From the NCBI GenBank assembly GCA_900314745.1, contig OMWK01000003.1, positions 62,001 to 126,000 on the forward strand: 64,000 nt of DNA, given 5' to 3'. Origin of the DNA: an uncultured Eubacteriales bacterium. Its GTDB lineage: Bacteria > Bacillota > Clostridia > Saccharofermentanales > Saccharofermentanaceae. A program made the position numbers and the translations under genes. Below, piece by piece: positions 23,730 to 33,792 of the stretch. Under the pieces are notes generated by a model. It did not search any database and was not told where the DNA came from. It was given only the letters and a program-made list of their open reading frames with translations. The first letter of the stretch is position 1; every line of letters begins with the position of its first letter.

Positions 23730-24941
23730 TTAACTCCAACTTTCTACATAAAGATAAGACGCTGTACCATTACCAACACTAAAAGGAATTCTTGTTTGTC
23801 TTGTACCCCAGCCTTCAGCACAGAAATATACCCTATACCTTCCGCGTCCAAGATCTTCATAATTATACTGACCACCACAATTTACACCATCAAAAGTACC
23901 GTCAGTGACAACTACACATGAACTCATAGGTGAATTAAAAGTAAGAGTACTTCTCCAGTTTCTATTATCTGCATAATCCACACTAGCTGAACTACCAGGC
24001 GCATTCGTTGTTGTAGGCGCATTCGTTGTTGTAGGCGCAGTCGTTGTTGTAGGCGCAGTCGTTATTGTAGGCGCATTCGTTATCGTAGGAGATGTGGTAG
24101 GTGCACCTGAAGGTCCTGTTGTTGGAACAGGTTCAGACGTAGGAACTACAACATCAACATGTGCAATAGCAATGGTAGTATTATTCTGAGGAACTTGACC
24201 AACGGTTGATGACTCATCAGCCTGATATCCACCCATAGATGTCCTGTTAACTCGAGTATATATGGTCCTGGCTGATTCACCAGACCCAATTGAACTAACC
24301 ATATTGGATCCTGTCAACTCACCAGTAGACTCATCTACCGTGCCGGGGTTTGTAAGCGTAATCCTGAAGTCCTGCTCAGCGCCACTATAGTTATAGTCCC
24401 AGGGATTAGAAACATTAGAAGCACCGGCGGCTACATTAACTGTATCTCCGGATCCGATAGTCTGTGAATTAAAATCGTTATAGTTAGGAATCCAGAAACA
24501 TCCTTCATAAACATAATGCAGATAACCCGGCTGAATATAATTGTCAAGGAAATAGAACTTATAGGAAAACAAATTCGTAGCGGTATCAAAATAACACGTC
24601 ATACGAATATCCCATTTAGTATTACCGGAATTATCTTTATTGAAATTCGGTATTCTGATAAAAGTCATGGGACAATTCGTATTAGTATTTACTAATATCG
24701 AATCTGCATTCAAAGAAATCGAGTCAGCTTCAGAGTGCTGTACACTGTACAGCACGGCATTCTCAAGAGCTTCGGCATACATTGAAGCAATATTGGAACA
24801 GTCATTATCATTATATGTCCTATAATAAGACGCTCTAATTGTAGCCATCAAAGTAATAAACAATCCGCTTATAAGTAGTGTGATAGCTATTGCCAATAGC
24901 ATCTCTACAAGAGTAAATCCGTGTTTATTAGTCCTCTTCAT
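23730..24941 (-). CDS. Minor prepilin with Thr/Pro linker and C-terminal beta domain
   Basis: 403 residues. Class III signal NKHGFTLVEMLLAIAI (cleavage G|F, Glu5 present), a pilin-like body to about residue 265, a Thr/Pro/Ala linker made of PT-T-A hexapeptides (about 275-312) and a C-terminal domain of about 90 residues with paired Cys, ending GTASYLYVESWS. The linker is like those joining binding modules in secreted polysaccharide-degrading enzymes, so the last domain may be an adhesin or carbohydrate-binding module; this is inference. SD AGGAGG. Last gene of the operon. Confidence 0.8.
   Translation of the reverse strand: MKRTNKHGFTLVEMLLAIAITLLISGLFITLMATIRASYYRTYNDNDCSNIASMYAEALENAVLYSVQHSEADSISLNADSILVNTNTNCPMTFIRIPNFNKDNSGNTKWDIRMTCYFDTATNLFSYKFYFLDNYIQPGYLHYVYEGCFWIPNYNDFNSQTIGSGDTVNVAAGASNVSNPWDYNYSGAEQDFRITLTNPGTVDESTGELTGSNMVSSIGSGESARTIYTRVNRTSMGGYQADESSTVGQVPQNNTTIAIAHVDVVVPTSEPVPTTGPSGAPTTSPTITNAPTITTAPTTTTAPTTTNAPTTTNAPGSSASVDYADNRNWRSTLTFNSPMSSCVVVTDGTFDGVNCGGQYNYEDLGRGRYRVYFCAEGWGTRQTRIPFSVGNGTASYLYVESWS
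24001..24090 (-). repeat. Five 18-bp tandem units coding the Thr/Pro linker
   Basis: Units of the form GCATTCGTTGTTGTAGGC lie at 24001, 24019, 24037, 24055 and 24073; the first two are identical and the others differ at one to three bases. Each codes six residues, so slippage would change linker length in frame. Confidence 0.9.
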
Positions 24942-24964
24942 TATTAACCTCCTGTATCCAAAAC

Positions 24965-25684
24965 TTAAGCGGGGGACTCAGTCATTGGTGTAGTTCTAAC
25001 ATTAGTCCATGGCTGAGTTCTGCAAGAGTTGTATCCGGTTATATTACCAGAGGCATCTCTAGTACAGTGGGCTTCATTGAAACAATACCAACCAAATCGA
25101 CCGTAATACTGCAGATTGCCGCTATCATCATAAATCGGGGTAGTATACTCACCATGACTTGTCTTCATCTGCGCCTGATTTGCATAATCAATAGTATAAC
25201 CCCATCTCATAATATGAGGAGAATCAGTGGCAGCTGTATATCGATTCATATAATCGTTAAAATCATAGAAAAAAGCGAATCTATTACTGATTGCGGATGT
25301 ATCATCTATATTCTCAGCCATATTTACAGTATATGTAGCGTCTGTATTTGAATACGAGTGAAGATCTACTACTAGAGTCAAATCCTGAGTAGGAACTACC
25401 GGAGGATTAATACTCGGCTGAAGCACACTATAATTGTTAGATGTCATTGAATTCATATCATCAATCTGATTAGACGCAGTAGCGTGCTGTGCAACGGCCT
25501 GACTCAAAGCAAGTCTGTAATTCTCATCACCGGATTTTGCAAATTGACGATTGTTTGCGCCAAGGACCATAACAAAGATAAATCCCTGCATGATCATTGT
25601 CGACCCAATTACCAAAATTACTGTTGCCAATAATACTTCCAACAGAGTAAAACCAGACTTAGATTTACGACTTAATCTCTTCAT
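24965..25684 (-). CDS. Minor prepilin (PilV/GspI-like)
   Basis: 239 residues. Prepilin signal RKSKSGFTLLEVLLATVILV with Glu5, then a polar body rich in Asn, Thr and Tyr; Cys appear only near the C-terminus (WYCFNEAHC, CRTQPW). SD CAGGGAG. Lies between two other prepilin genes in the same direction, so likely a minor pseudopilin that primes or decorates the pilus. Confidence 0.8.
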   Translation of the reverse strand: MKRLSRKSKSGFTLLEVLLATVILVIGSTMIMQGFIFVMVLGANNRQFAKSGDENYRLALSQAVAQHATASNQIDDMNSMTSNNYSVLQPSINPPVVPTQDLTLVVDLHSYSNTDATYTVNMAENIDDTSAISNRFAFFYDFNDYMNRYTAATDSPHIMRWGYTIDYANQAQMKTSHGEYTTPIYDDSGNLQYYGRFGWYCFNEAHCTRDASGNITGYNSCRTQPWTNVRTTPMTESPA

Positions 25685-25721
25685 AACAACTCCCTGCCTA
25701 AAATATAATCTAACAACTTAA

Positions 25722-26006
25722 TCAAGTAGATGACGGTAGTGCTACAGTTGACGTGTAATTATGATTCTGAACACCAGTTCTATTGATATTTCCAAACCCC
25801 AAAGCACTCATTCTAACATCATTCGCTGAGATATTTGTAACCACACTTCTCCTCTCACTGGCAGCCTGATTAGATTTAGATTCAGCCAATGAAATATATG
25901 TTGATATACTCATGGCCATTACACCTGCCAATATAACAATTATGGCAATAACCATAATCATTTCAATTAAAGAGAAACCAGCCTTTGATTTATATATCCG
26001 TCTCAT
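25722..26006 (-). CDS. Small prepilin (GspH/FimT-like)
   Basis: 94 residues. Signal IYKSKAGFSLIEMIMVIAII with cleavage G10|F11 and Glu5, a long N-terminal helix and a short polar C-terminal part (mature length 84). SD AGAGGGG. Separate from the 64-residue pilin by a terminator at 26116-26146. Confidence 0.8.
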   Translation of the reverse strand: MRRIYKSKAGFSLIEMIMVIAIIVILAGVMAMSISTYISLAESKSNQAASERRSVVTNISANDVRMSALGFGNINRTGVQNHNYTSTVALPSST

Positions 26007-26115
26007 AAACCCCTCTTGATTAAAATAAAAAACCTATACTACGCTCTATATTATACTAGCAATGCGACCGAATTAAAATATATACTTCACAATTTCTTAA
26101 ATCTTTTGACAATTT

Positions 26116-26146
26116 GTAAAAAAAGAGGGCGGTCACCCGCCCTCTT
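26116..26146 (-). terminator. Terminator after the major pilin gene
   Basis: GAGGGCGG (26125-26132) and CCGCCCTC (26137-26144) with a TCAC loop; minus strand continues TTTTTTTAC. Partial read-through would set a high pilA to low minor-pilin ratio. Confidence 0.9.
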
Positions 26147-26167
26147 AATAAAGGTAACTAGATCAGA

Positions 26168-26362
26168 TTATGTTCCAATTACTGAAGCAACGTAGTCAAC
26201 AGCACTGTTGTGAGCCTCTACAGAAGCTGCTGCGTTGTTAGCCTTCTTCAGGTATGTTCCAACACCCATGATGAGAACAGCTGCAAGGATAACGATGATA
26301 GCGATAACGAGAACCATCTCAATGAGTGTGAAACCCTTCTTAGTCTTCTGAATCTTCTTCAT
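26168..26362 (-). CDS. pilA: Very short major type IV prepilin
   Basis: 64 residues: leader of 10, cleavage at G10|F11 (KKGFTLIEMVLVIAIIVILA), Glu5, then only a single amphipathic helix ending SVIGT. The mature product is 54 residues, about a third of a usual type IV pilin and without the globular beta domain. SD AGGAGG, followed at once by a strong terminator, as expected for the most abundant subunit. Its Tyr/Phe content is low (F1, Y27, Y47). Confidence 0.8.
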   Translation of the reverse strand: MKKIQKTKKGFTLIEMVLVIAIIVILAAVLIMGVGTYLKKANNAAASVEAHNSAVDYVASVIGT

Positions 26363-26477
26363 TGTTCTTACCTCCTGTAAGTATTTAAGTTTGTAACTTT
26401 AGTATAGCACCAATTTTGATGATTGCAATACCTATTTCAAATTTTTTTCACATTTTTTCCACATTTATGGAAAACTC

Positions 26478-27461
26478 TTATTCTTCTGGTATTTCATCAG
26501 GCTGAACAGCAGGTTCACCAATCTCCAAAACTGCTTCCAAACCGTTCGCCATAACTTCCTCGTTAAATATTGTGGAAGAATAATACGTTGAGAAAGGTCT
26601 ATTGCCGGCAGTTGCCTCACCATCTGTCATTATCACATTGAACCATGCGCTGGCAGGATTCTCAATGATGAACGGACGGCCGACAAATCCACCATCAGTA
26701 TTAATGGATGTCGAACCACTCCACGTTACATAAGGAGCTGATGTATCAGGTTCTGAAACTCTGTTACGGAATGTTGCTGAATAGAAATCGATTGAGGCGC
26801 TCATCAAGATATATCCACCCTCGCTCAAGATAGATACCTTACTCAACTTAATGCAATTCGGGTCAGCGGTCTCTAATGTCTTAAGAGCATTAACGAATTC
26901 GTCATAACCTACAATTGAATCAGCGCCATGCCAATACATTTCTTCAAGAAGTGCATTTAAAGCTCCCTCGTCTATTACGCCGCCAGATACAACACTAACA
27001 CTTCTGTTGTATTCAGGAATGTTATAACCATCAGTTGTAGAGTACTGTACATTGACTCTTCTAGCCAGAAGAGATTCAGGAGCCGTGCTGCCATCAGGCA
27101 TTGTTACGGATCTTACGGGTGCATCTTCAACTGTAACGTTTACAAGATACGGACAACCTGCATCCTCAAAAGTCTTCAATACATACTGCTCTATAGCCTC
27201 TGAACAAACATAAGGCATAAAGAATGATTCTGCTTCTGAAATCTGATTGTTTAACTGATTGATCTGTGTCATAGCTGCATCATTCTGAGTCTTAAGAGCC
27301 TCATAATAATCCAACTGAGCCTGCAACTGAGATCTCGTAACAACCATCTCGTCATGGGTGGCATTAAGATTTCTAATTCCAAAGAAATAGATAAGCAAAA
27401 CGACAACCAAGATTCCTAATAGCATTAAGTAGTATCTTTCACGCTTTCCTATATTACCCAT
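26478..27461 (-). CDS. pilO: PilO-like pilus alignment protein
   Basis: ATG at 27461 with SD AGGGGGTG chosen over an in-frame TTG at 27467. 327 residues: a short cytoplasmic start, one membrane helix (about 12-30), a coiled coil (VTRSQLQAQLDYYEAL to about residue 75) and a beta-rich domain. This is the PilO/GspM layout. It lies 2 bp after pilN and before pilA, as in many pilus operons; PilN and PilO dimerise to link the ATPase platform to the outside. Confidence 0.75.
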   Translation of the reverse strand: MGNIGKRERYYLMLLGILVVVLLIYFFGIRNLNATHDEMVVTRSQLQAQLDYYEALKTQNDAAMTQINQLNNQISEAESFFMPYVCSEAIEQYVLKTFEDAGCPYLVNVTVEDAPVRSVTMPDGSTAPESLLARRVNVQYSTTDGYNIPEYNRSVSVVSGGVIDEGALNALLEEMYWHGADSIVGYDEFVNALKTLETADPNCIKLSKVSILSEGGYILMSASIDFYSATFRNRVSEPDTSAPYVTWSGSTSINTDGGFVGRPFIIENPASAWFNVIMTDGEATAGNRPFSTYYSSTIFNEEVMANGLEAVLEIGEPAVQPDEIPEE

Positions 27462-27463
27462 TA

Positions 27464-28393
27464 TCAAACACCCCCTTCAGATTCTGCAACAGTCTCTGTT
27501 GTGGCTGAAGCAACGTTATAGTACAGGGAAATCTGTACATTTCCTGTAACGACACCAGAAACACTATCGTTAGCAGTAATTGTAGCCATATCACTTTCTG
27601 AAACAGGAGTTCCGTTAATACTTACTGAAGCAAGCGTATAAGTATTACCACCTGCGGTGTAAGATGTAATGCCACTGAACTCATACGTGCCACCAACAGG
27701 TACCGTCTCGGTTGAAACACCACTCAATGCTACAACAGTATTATCCTGATATGCATAATGTCCGATGGAAATTACTGAATCGGAGACAAGATTTCCAGAT
27801 ATTGTGAAATCATAGTAAACATCGATTGGGTTCTCCTCATCAGCTACTCCTCTCATGCTCGTATCCTGTTCAATAGCAGGAACTACATTACTAGCAAAAA
27901 CATCTGAACAATTGAGCAAATAGCAAATGTTAGCTGCATCATAGTAACTAAATGTTAATCCCTGAATCTCAAGAGTAGTACCAGTAAGATTATATGTGGT
28001 TACATATGCATCACTAGGAATATTCTCACCGATAAGATCAATTATCTCTGTAGATGCCACATTTGTCTCATCTACAAATCTCTTCATCTCAGTTAAAGTA
28101 AAGTAATATCTGTTCTTATCAGCTATCTCCTGCTGAAGAGCCTGAGCTCTTAACTCAAGACCAGCATACTCATCACTTGCAAGCTTGGCATTGAGATCAT
28201 CAATATCCTTCTGAACGCCAATATTACGGAATATGCAGTAACCCAATACAGCCAGGCATAAACCGATTGCAATAATACCTACAAATACAACTACAGCAAG
28301 TACCTGTGTCTGTTTGCGGGCTGAGGCACTAAATTCCTCAAAGAAGTTAATATCACTCTTTGAGTAGCCTTTCTTTGATCCAAACAAAGTCAT
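27464..28393 (-). CDS. pilN: PilN-like pilus alignment protein
   Basis: ATG at 28393 has AAGGAGG ten bases upstream; a TTG two codons earlier is possible. 309 residues: a cytoplasmic arm (SKSDINFFEEFSASARK) that in the family binds PilM, one membrane helix (about 33-57), a coiled coil and an extracytoplasmic domain longer than in Gram-negative PilN (beta-rich extra part with GVSTETVPVGG). Follows pilM by 18 bp. Confidence 0.75.
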   Translation of the reverse strand: MTLFGSKKGYSKSDINFFEEFSASARKQTQVLAVVVFVGIIAIGLCLAVLGYCIFRNIGVQKDIDDLNAKLASDEYAGLELRAQALQQEIADKNRYYFTLTEMKRFVDETNVASTEIIDLIGENIPSDAYVTTYNLTGTTLEIQGLTFSYYDAANICYLLNCSDVFASNVVPAIEQDTSMRGVADEENPIDVYYDFTISGNLVSDSVISIGHYAYQDNTVVALSGVSTETVPVGGTYEFSGITSYTAGGNTYTLASVSINGTPVSESDMATITANDSVSGVVTGNVQISLYYNVASATTETVAESEGGV

Positions 28394-28411
28394 ATTCAAA
28401 ACTCCTCCTTA

Positions 28412-29524
28412 TCAGTCGTTCCTGATCATAGCGCCACAACAGTTAACAAACTGAGGGAGCATAAAATCTCTAGGACCGTTTACCGTACTTACAGTATTAA
28501 GCACCTCTACCTGAGTAGACAGCTGACTCGATAATTCCTTATCAATCTTCTTATAACCAGAACCGGATCCATAAAGGAAACATGTGCTGATGCTATCGAT
28601 ATGGAACTTCGAGATTGCAAACTGAGCTGTACGGGAAACAGCATCTGTCAGACTCTTGAAGTATGCATTAGCTGCACTCTGAAGAGCAGGAGTATCAGCA
28701 AGTGACTCATGCCACAGATCTATCTCGGAAGGATCAACGGACATTTCAGAATCACTCTTTGTGATATTGAGTCTTCTTGCAATAGAGGACTGATTATCTC
28801 CTCCCTGCATCTTCTTCATGGACTCAGCTACCTGACGGATAGTGTTATGACCGAACTGAAGTCTTCTCGTAAGAATCGGGAATCCCTTGTCAAGTATCGT
28901 TACTGTAGTCGTAGTACTAGACAACTCTATAAGAAGAAGCGTTGACTGTGCAACATTAACATTTCCATTAATGATGCTACCGTTAAACAGCTTGCGAACC
29001 GCATTCTGATTTGTATCAAGAGCGATTGGATTCTTCTCCATATCTTTAAGGAAATCCCTGAATGCTGTTATTGTTTCTGTCGGAGCAGCGGTAGCTCTAA
29101 TCTTAAGCTTCTTTGCATTAGTCTCTTCGTCAACAGCATCACCGAAGACAATGTAATCAACTGACATCTCCTTACTGTTCGACTGACCCATCAGCTCGAA
29201 CTTAACCATATCGCCAATCTGATTTGCCCCTACCTGAGGAATCTCAAGGTCACGTGTGTGCATAAAACTACCCTCAGTAGTAATAATGCAATTCTTAGTA
29301 TTTATTCCAAGCTTTGCCCAAGCATGCTTCAAAGCCATGTTAATACCAAATGAATCTGCTATCTGACCATCATTGATTGAATCCAACTCGAGAGGGACAA
29401 CTCCAACCTTCTCAATGCTGACAACGCCTGTTTTACTGTTATAGGAACCTACAGCAAGCTTCAAGTTAGAACTGGACATATCCAGAGCCATATACTGTGT
29501 TCCCTTTCCTGCTGATAATGCCAT
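28412..29524 (-). CDS. pilM: PilM-like actin-fold pilus protein
   Basis: ATG at 29524 with SD AAAGGAG; an upstream extension overlaps pilC and lacks signals. 370 residues: LDMSSSNLKLAVGS is the phosphate-1 loop of the FtsA/PilM actin-like fold, and LLLIELSSTTTTVTILDKG the second phosphate loop. PilM sits on the cytoplasmic side and binds the PilN arm and PilB/PilT. Confidence 0.85.
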   Translation of the reverse strand: MALSAGKGTQYMALDMSSSNLKLAVGSYNSKTGVVSIEKVGVVPLELDSINDGQIADSFGINMALKHAWAKLGINTKNCIITTEGSFMHTRDLEIPQVGANQIGDMVKFELMGQSNSKEMSVDYIVFGDAVDEETNAKKLKIRATAAPTETITAFRDFLKDMEKNPIALDTNQNAVRKLFNGSIINGNVNVAQSTLLLIELSSTTTTVTILDKGFPILTRRLQFGHNTIRQVAESMKKMQGGDNQSSIARRLNITKSDSEMSVDPSEIDLWHESLADTPALQSAANAYFKSLTDAVSRTAQFAISKFHIDSISTCFLYGSGSGYKKIDKELSSQLSTQVEVLNTVSTVNGPRDFMLPQFVNCCGAMIRND

Positions 29525-29537
29525 ATTTATTCTCCTT

Positions 29538-30746
29538 TCATCCAACAAACTTAGCCATCGTGAAGATAGGCATCGCGATACCGCCAACAACAAGACCGAT
29601 AATAATAGCCATAACTATGAGCATAATAGGCTCTAAGGCAGCCGTCATCTTAGCTGTAGCTGCGTCCGCCTCATCCTCAAAAAAGTCCGCTGCTTTATCA
29701 AGAATTGTGTCTAACGTACCTGATTCCTCACCGATAGCCGTCATGGCGTAAATCATCGGGGGGAACTCTGTTATAGGCTTAATTGCCTTTGACAGGGATG
29801 TACCCTTACGAATCTGAAGTCTAGCATCTGCAAGTTTCTTCTCCAGGATTACATTATCCAAAGATGATCCCGTAATCTCTACAGCGGTGAGAACAGAAAT
29901 ACCCGACTTGAGAAGTGTAGAAACCGTTCTTGTGAATCGTGCTGCAGCAGTCATCTTTGTAGCTTTACCTACTACCGGTATTCTAAGCATCATTGTATCC
30001 CACTGAGCATGACCCTTCTCTGATCGCTTCCATGTAGTAAAAGCAAAATATCCGCCTCCAATTACGATAAGGTAGATGTACCAATAGTGAACCATGGAAT
30101 TAGATACTGCCATGATAAACTTTGTAAGACCCGGAAGCTCACCACCCAATTCTGTAATCGTCTGAGCAATACCGGGAACCAAGAATGTCATGAGACCAAC
30201 TACAATTGCTATAGTTAAGAAGAACAGAATCTTAGGATAAACCATAGCTGACGAGATCTTATTCTTGAGTTTTGACTCCTTCTGGAAGTGAATAGCCAAA
30301 CGCTCCATGATCTCATCGAGACGACCCGATTCTTCACCTGCCGATACCATTGAGCACATAATCGAAGGTAATACTTCCTTCTGATCCTTAAATGCATCTG
30401 ATAACGAACGACCTGACTGGATCGCCTCATAAATCTCACCAATGCACCTCTTCGATCTCTTTGTCTCGCACTGCTGATAAAGCATATCCAAAGATCTTAC
30501 TACAGTAATACCTGCAGATAGCAATGAAGCGAGCTGTCTTGAGATCAATACAAGTTCTTTGGTGTTCAGTCTCTTACTGCCAACTTCCATATTGGCGAGA
30601 CCTTGGCCCTTATCAAGTTCAAGTGAGACGATGTACTTGCCTTCACTCTTAAGCTTTCTGGAAGCATCAGCTATGCTTGCTGCATCCAGAACGCCTGAAG
30701 ATGACTTACCGGCACCGTCAAGAACCTGATATCTGAAATTAGCCAT
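29538..30746 (-). CDS. pilC: Type IV pilus inner-membrane platform protein PilC
   Basis: 402 residues with two GspF domains (about 65-190 and 265-395) and three membrane helices. Family motifs include RQLASLLSAGI, FTRTVSTLLKSGI and GEESGTLD. Forms the membrane platform turned by the ATPases. SD GGAGG. Tightly packed between pilT and pilM. Confidence 0.9.
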   Translation of the reverse strand: MANFRYQVLDGAGKSSSGVLDAASIADASRKLKSEGKYIVSLELDKGQGLANMEVGSKRLNTKELVLISRQLASLLSAGITVVRSLDMLYQQCETKRSKRCIGEIYEAIQSGRSLSDAFKDQKEVLPSIMCSMVSAGEESGRLDEIMERLAIHFQKESKLKNKISSAMVYPKILFFLTIAIVVGLMTFLVPGIAQTITELGGELPGLTKFIMAVSNSMVHYWYIYLIVIGGGYFAFTTWKRSEKGHAQWDTMMLRIPVVGKATKMTAAARFTRTVSTLLKSGISVLTAVEITGSSLDNVILEKKLADARLQIRKGTSLSKAIKPITEFPPMIYAMTAIGEESGTLDTILDKAADFFEDEADAATAKMTAALEPIMLIVMAIIIGLVVGGIAMPIFTMAKFVG

Positions 30747-30770
30747 TTATCTTTCCTCCTCTATTGTTTA

Positions 30771-31886
30771 TTACTGATAATCAATATCCCCGAATAGAGG
30801 ACTGTTAGCAGGTCCGCCAACATTGTTGATATATCTCTTAAGATCGTCCGGGAAGCGACATCTCTGCATAGCTGTCTCTCTTGAGATAAGCTTGCGCTTA
30901 ACAAGCTCCGCGAGATAGAAATCGAGAGGACACATGCCGGCAGCAAGGTTAGTTGCAATGGCACTGTCAATCTGATAAGTCTTACCTTCGCGGATATTGT
31001 TACGGATAGCATCGTTAGCAAGCATGATCTCAAATGCTGCACAACGACCTCCCGAGATCTTCGGTACAAGAGTCTGACAGATAACAGCAACAAGGATAGA
31101 ACCAAGCTGAACTCTTATCTGGTCCTGCTGATGAGGCGGGAAAACGTCAATGATACGGTTAACAGTATCAGATGCTGAGGACGTATGGAGTGTTGATAGA
31201 ACTAAGTGTCCGGTCTCAGCAGCGGTAATAGCAGTACTGATTGTATCAAGGTCACGCATCTCGCCTACAAGAATAACATCAGGGTCTTCACGAAGAGCTG
31301 CTCTCAGTGCGTTAGCAAAAGAAAGTGTGTCTTCATGAATCTCTCTCTGGTTGATCATCGCTTCTCCATGCTGATGGAGATACTCGATAGGCTCCTCAAG
31401 AGTCAGAACGTGACATCTCTTAACGGTATTGATATGACCTACCATGGCAGCAAGAGTCGTAGATTTACCGGAACCCGTAGGACCGGTAACAAGGATCAAT
31501 CCTCTTGGCTTCAAGGCCAGATCCTTGAAAAGCAAAGGAAGTCCCAATCTCTCACATGTAGGAATCTCATTAGTAATAGTTCTTGCAGCAAGAGCATAGC
31601 TGCCTCTCTGCTTATAAATATTACATCTGAAACGGCTGTAATCAGCGACTACGAATGAGAAGTCAATCTCTCCTCTCTCCGAGAGATACTGCTGTCTTGA
31701 CTTATCGATCATTGACTTACAGAGGAACTCCGTATCCTCAGGTGTCAAGATCTGGTTTGTCAAAGGCATTAGTTCTCCCGATACTCTGATCATCGGAGGG
31801 AGACCGGCCGTAATATGTGTATCCGATGCTCCTCTTCTGACTGACTCTGCCAGAATCGCCTCCATTGTAAGGCTGAATCCTTCCAC
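30771..31886 (-). CDS. pilT: Pilus retraction ATPase PilT
   Basis: GTG start at 31886 with GGAGG eight bases upstream. 371 residues: N-terminal PAS-like domain, Walker A GPTGSGKST (135-143), Asp box with LTLEEPIEY, Walker B DPDVILVGEMRD, His box STLHTSSA and the PilT-type C-terminal motif (A-RNNIREGKTYQI). Powers depolymerisation, so the pilus should retract and allow twitching. Confidence 0.93.
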   Translation of the reverse strand: MEGFSLTMEAILAESVRRGASDTHITAGLPPMIRVSGELMPLTNQILTPEDTEFLCKSMIDKSRQQYLSERGEIDFSFVVADYSRFRCNIYKQRGSYALAARTITNEIPTCERLGLPLLFKDLALKPRGLILVTGPTGSGKSTTLAAMVGHINTVKRCHVLTLEEPIEYLHQHGEAMINQREIHEDTLSFANALRAALREDPDVILVGEMRDLDTISTAITAAETGHLVLSTLHTSSASDTVNRIIDVFPPHQQDQIRVQLGSILVAVICQTLVPKISGGRCAAFEIMLANDAIRNNIREGKTYQIDSAIATNLAAGMCPLDFYLAELVKRKLISRETAMQRCRFPDDLKRYINNVGGPANSPLFGDIDYQ

Positions 31887-31904
31887 TTTCTGTACCTCCT
31901 GTTA

Positions 31905-33575
31905 TTATCCGTCTACTGAATAAGCTACTCTGTTAGCTTCTGCAATCGTTGTGATTCCTTCTACAACAAGTGCAAGAGCTGAATCCATAAGCATCTGAGT
32001 ACCCTGCTTAACTGCAAGCTGTCTCATGTCTTCTTCAGGAGCTCTCTTCTCGAGAAGCACCTTCATCTCCTTAGTAATTACAACTACTTCGTGGATAGCA
32101 ATTCGACCCTTGTAACCTGAACCGTTACAATCTGTACAGCCTTCGCCCTTGTAAAGCTTCTGTCCGGGCTCAAATCCATACTGTTCGATCAAATCCGGAT
32201 CAGCATCATACGGCTTACGGCAATTTGTGCAGATTCGGCGTACAAGTCTCTGTGCTACAACCCCGACAAGAGCAGAAGAAACCATATAAGGTTCAAGTCC
32301 CATATCAACGAGACGGTTGATTGACGATACTGCATCGTTCGTATGAATAGTACTGAAAACCAAGTGTCCTGTAATAGCAGCTCTCATTGCAATCTCGGCA
32401 GTCTCACCGTCTCGAATCTCACCGACGAGGATGATATCAGGGTCCTGACGGAGGATAGAACGAAGACCGCTCGCGAATGTCATTCCAGCCTTGGCATTAA
32501 CCTGAACCTGATTAAGTCCCGGGATACGAATCTCGACAGGGTCTTCTACAGTAATAATATTAACTTCCGGCGTATTCTTCTCTGCAAGAAGAGTATAAAG
32601 AGTTGTTGTCTTACCGGAACCGGTAGGACCGGATATAAGGCAGATACCTTGCGGTACTTTGATAATCTTGTTAATCATGTCATTGTTATGATCTGAGATA
32701 CCAAGATACTGACGATTAAGGTTACCGTCGTTCTTAGCAAGGATACGGATAACCGTCTTCTCACCCCATATTGTAGGAAGAATGGATACACGCATATCAA
32801 CCGGAGTACCGTTAATCTCAGTCTGAATACGTCCATCCTGAGGAATACGCTTCTCAGCGATATTCATACCGCCAAGAATCTTAATTCTAGTGGTAATCGC
32901 TTCCCTCGCAGAAACGGGGTTGCTCATTATCTCCTGCATTACACCGTCAATACGGATACGGACACGTACTCTCTCTTCCATCGGCTCGATATGAATATCG
33001 GATGAACCGGCTCTGATAGCGAAATCGATCATGGAGTTAACCAGCTTAACAACAGGAGCACTGTTAACCTGATCTGCCACCTCATCGGACAAGCCCTCTA
33101 TCTCATCCTTACCGAAATCTTCACCGAGTTCTCGTGCAGCCTCACTGGCACTGGTCTTACCGTAGTTAACCTTGATAGTGTCCAGAATTCCGCTTCTGGT
33201 AGCAAGCATGAGAACAATCTCATATCCGGTTCTGAACTGAAGGTCATCTTGAACAAGAATATTCAAAGGATCATCAATAGCTACAACAAGCTTATCATCA
33301 TCAAAACCTATAGGAACTACTGTATTCTCCGTACAATACTTCTCATTAAGGAGATCCAGCGCCTTAGGATCTACGTCAATACTGGTCAGATCGATGATCG
33401 GATAACTATACTGGCTGGAAACCGCACGGAGTATATCGAACTCCGACATAAGTCCCATCTCGGTTATTACTTCACCTAATCGCTTACCGCTTTCCTTCTG
33501 AACACTCAATGCCTCCGCAAGTTCTGCTGCGGTAAGGAATCCACTCTCAATGAGAATATCTCCCAGTCTCTTCAT
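31905..33575 (-). CDS. pilB: Pilus extension ATPase PilB
   Basis: ATG at 33575 with SD GGAGGC; the frame continues upstream without signals. 556 residues: MshEN/GspE N-terminal domain (1-140), N2 domain, Walker A GPTGSGKTT (316-324), Walker B DPDIILVGEIRD and the tetracysteine zinc site CTNC (449-452) and CTDC (480-483). Drives pilus assembly. First gene of the pilus operon; the upstream 217-bp gap is shared with yebC. Confidence 0.93.
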   Translation of the reverse strand: MKRLGDILIESGFLTAAELAEALSVQKESGKRLGEVITEMGLMSEFDILRAVSSQYSYPIIDLTSIDVDPKALDLLNEKYCTENTVVPIGFDDDKLVVAIDDPLNILVQDDLQFRTGYEIVLMLATRSGILDTIKVNYGKTSASEAARELGEDFGKDEIEGLSDEVADQVNSAPVVKLVNSMIDFAIRAGSSDIHIEPMEERVRVRIRIDGVMQEIMSNPVSAREAITTRIKILGGMNIAEKRIPQDGRIQTEINGTPVDMRVSILPTIWGEKTVIRILAKNDGNLNRQYLGISDHNNDMINKIIKVPQGICLISGPTGSGKTTTLYTLLAEKNTPEVNIITVEDPVEIRIPGLNQVQVNAKAGMTFASGLRSILRQDPDIILVGEIRDGETAEIAMRAAITGHLVFSTIHTNDAVSSINRLVDMGLEPYMVSSALVGVVAQRLVRRICTNCRKPYDADPDLIEQYGFEPGQKLYKGEGCTDCNGSGYKGRIAIHEVVVITKEMKVLLEKRAPEEDMRQLAVKQGTQMLMDSALALVVEGITTIAEANRVAYSVDG

Positions 33576-33792
33576 GTTTGCCTCCGATCCAAGTGTTACA
33601 CTTGTAAATGACGAATCGAAAAATACAAGGCGACAAAAGAACGTACCACCCCTCGATACATCTATAAAACTATACAACAGGATATGCTAAAAAACAAGTT
33701 TTTTTGGTAACTTTGACATTAAGTAGAAATGAATTGTAAATTTTATTATAATTTACTAATTATATACTTATTTATTATATGTGGAGGTAGTT

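Noticed and set aside
24001..24090. Regularly spaced repeats, considered as a CRISPR array
   Set aside because: Units are 18 bp, directly abutting without spacers, and code a Thr/Pro linker in frame inside a pilin gene.
26168..26362. Short pilin as a conductive e-pilin of Geobacter type
   Set aside because: Length is similar, but the mature peptide has only one Phe and two Tyr, too few aromatics for that model.
26478..28393. PilN/PilO-like genes as general secretion GspL/GspM
   Set aside because: The set includes PilT and PilM and lacks GspC/D/K/L types, so a retractable pilus fits better.
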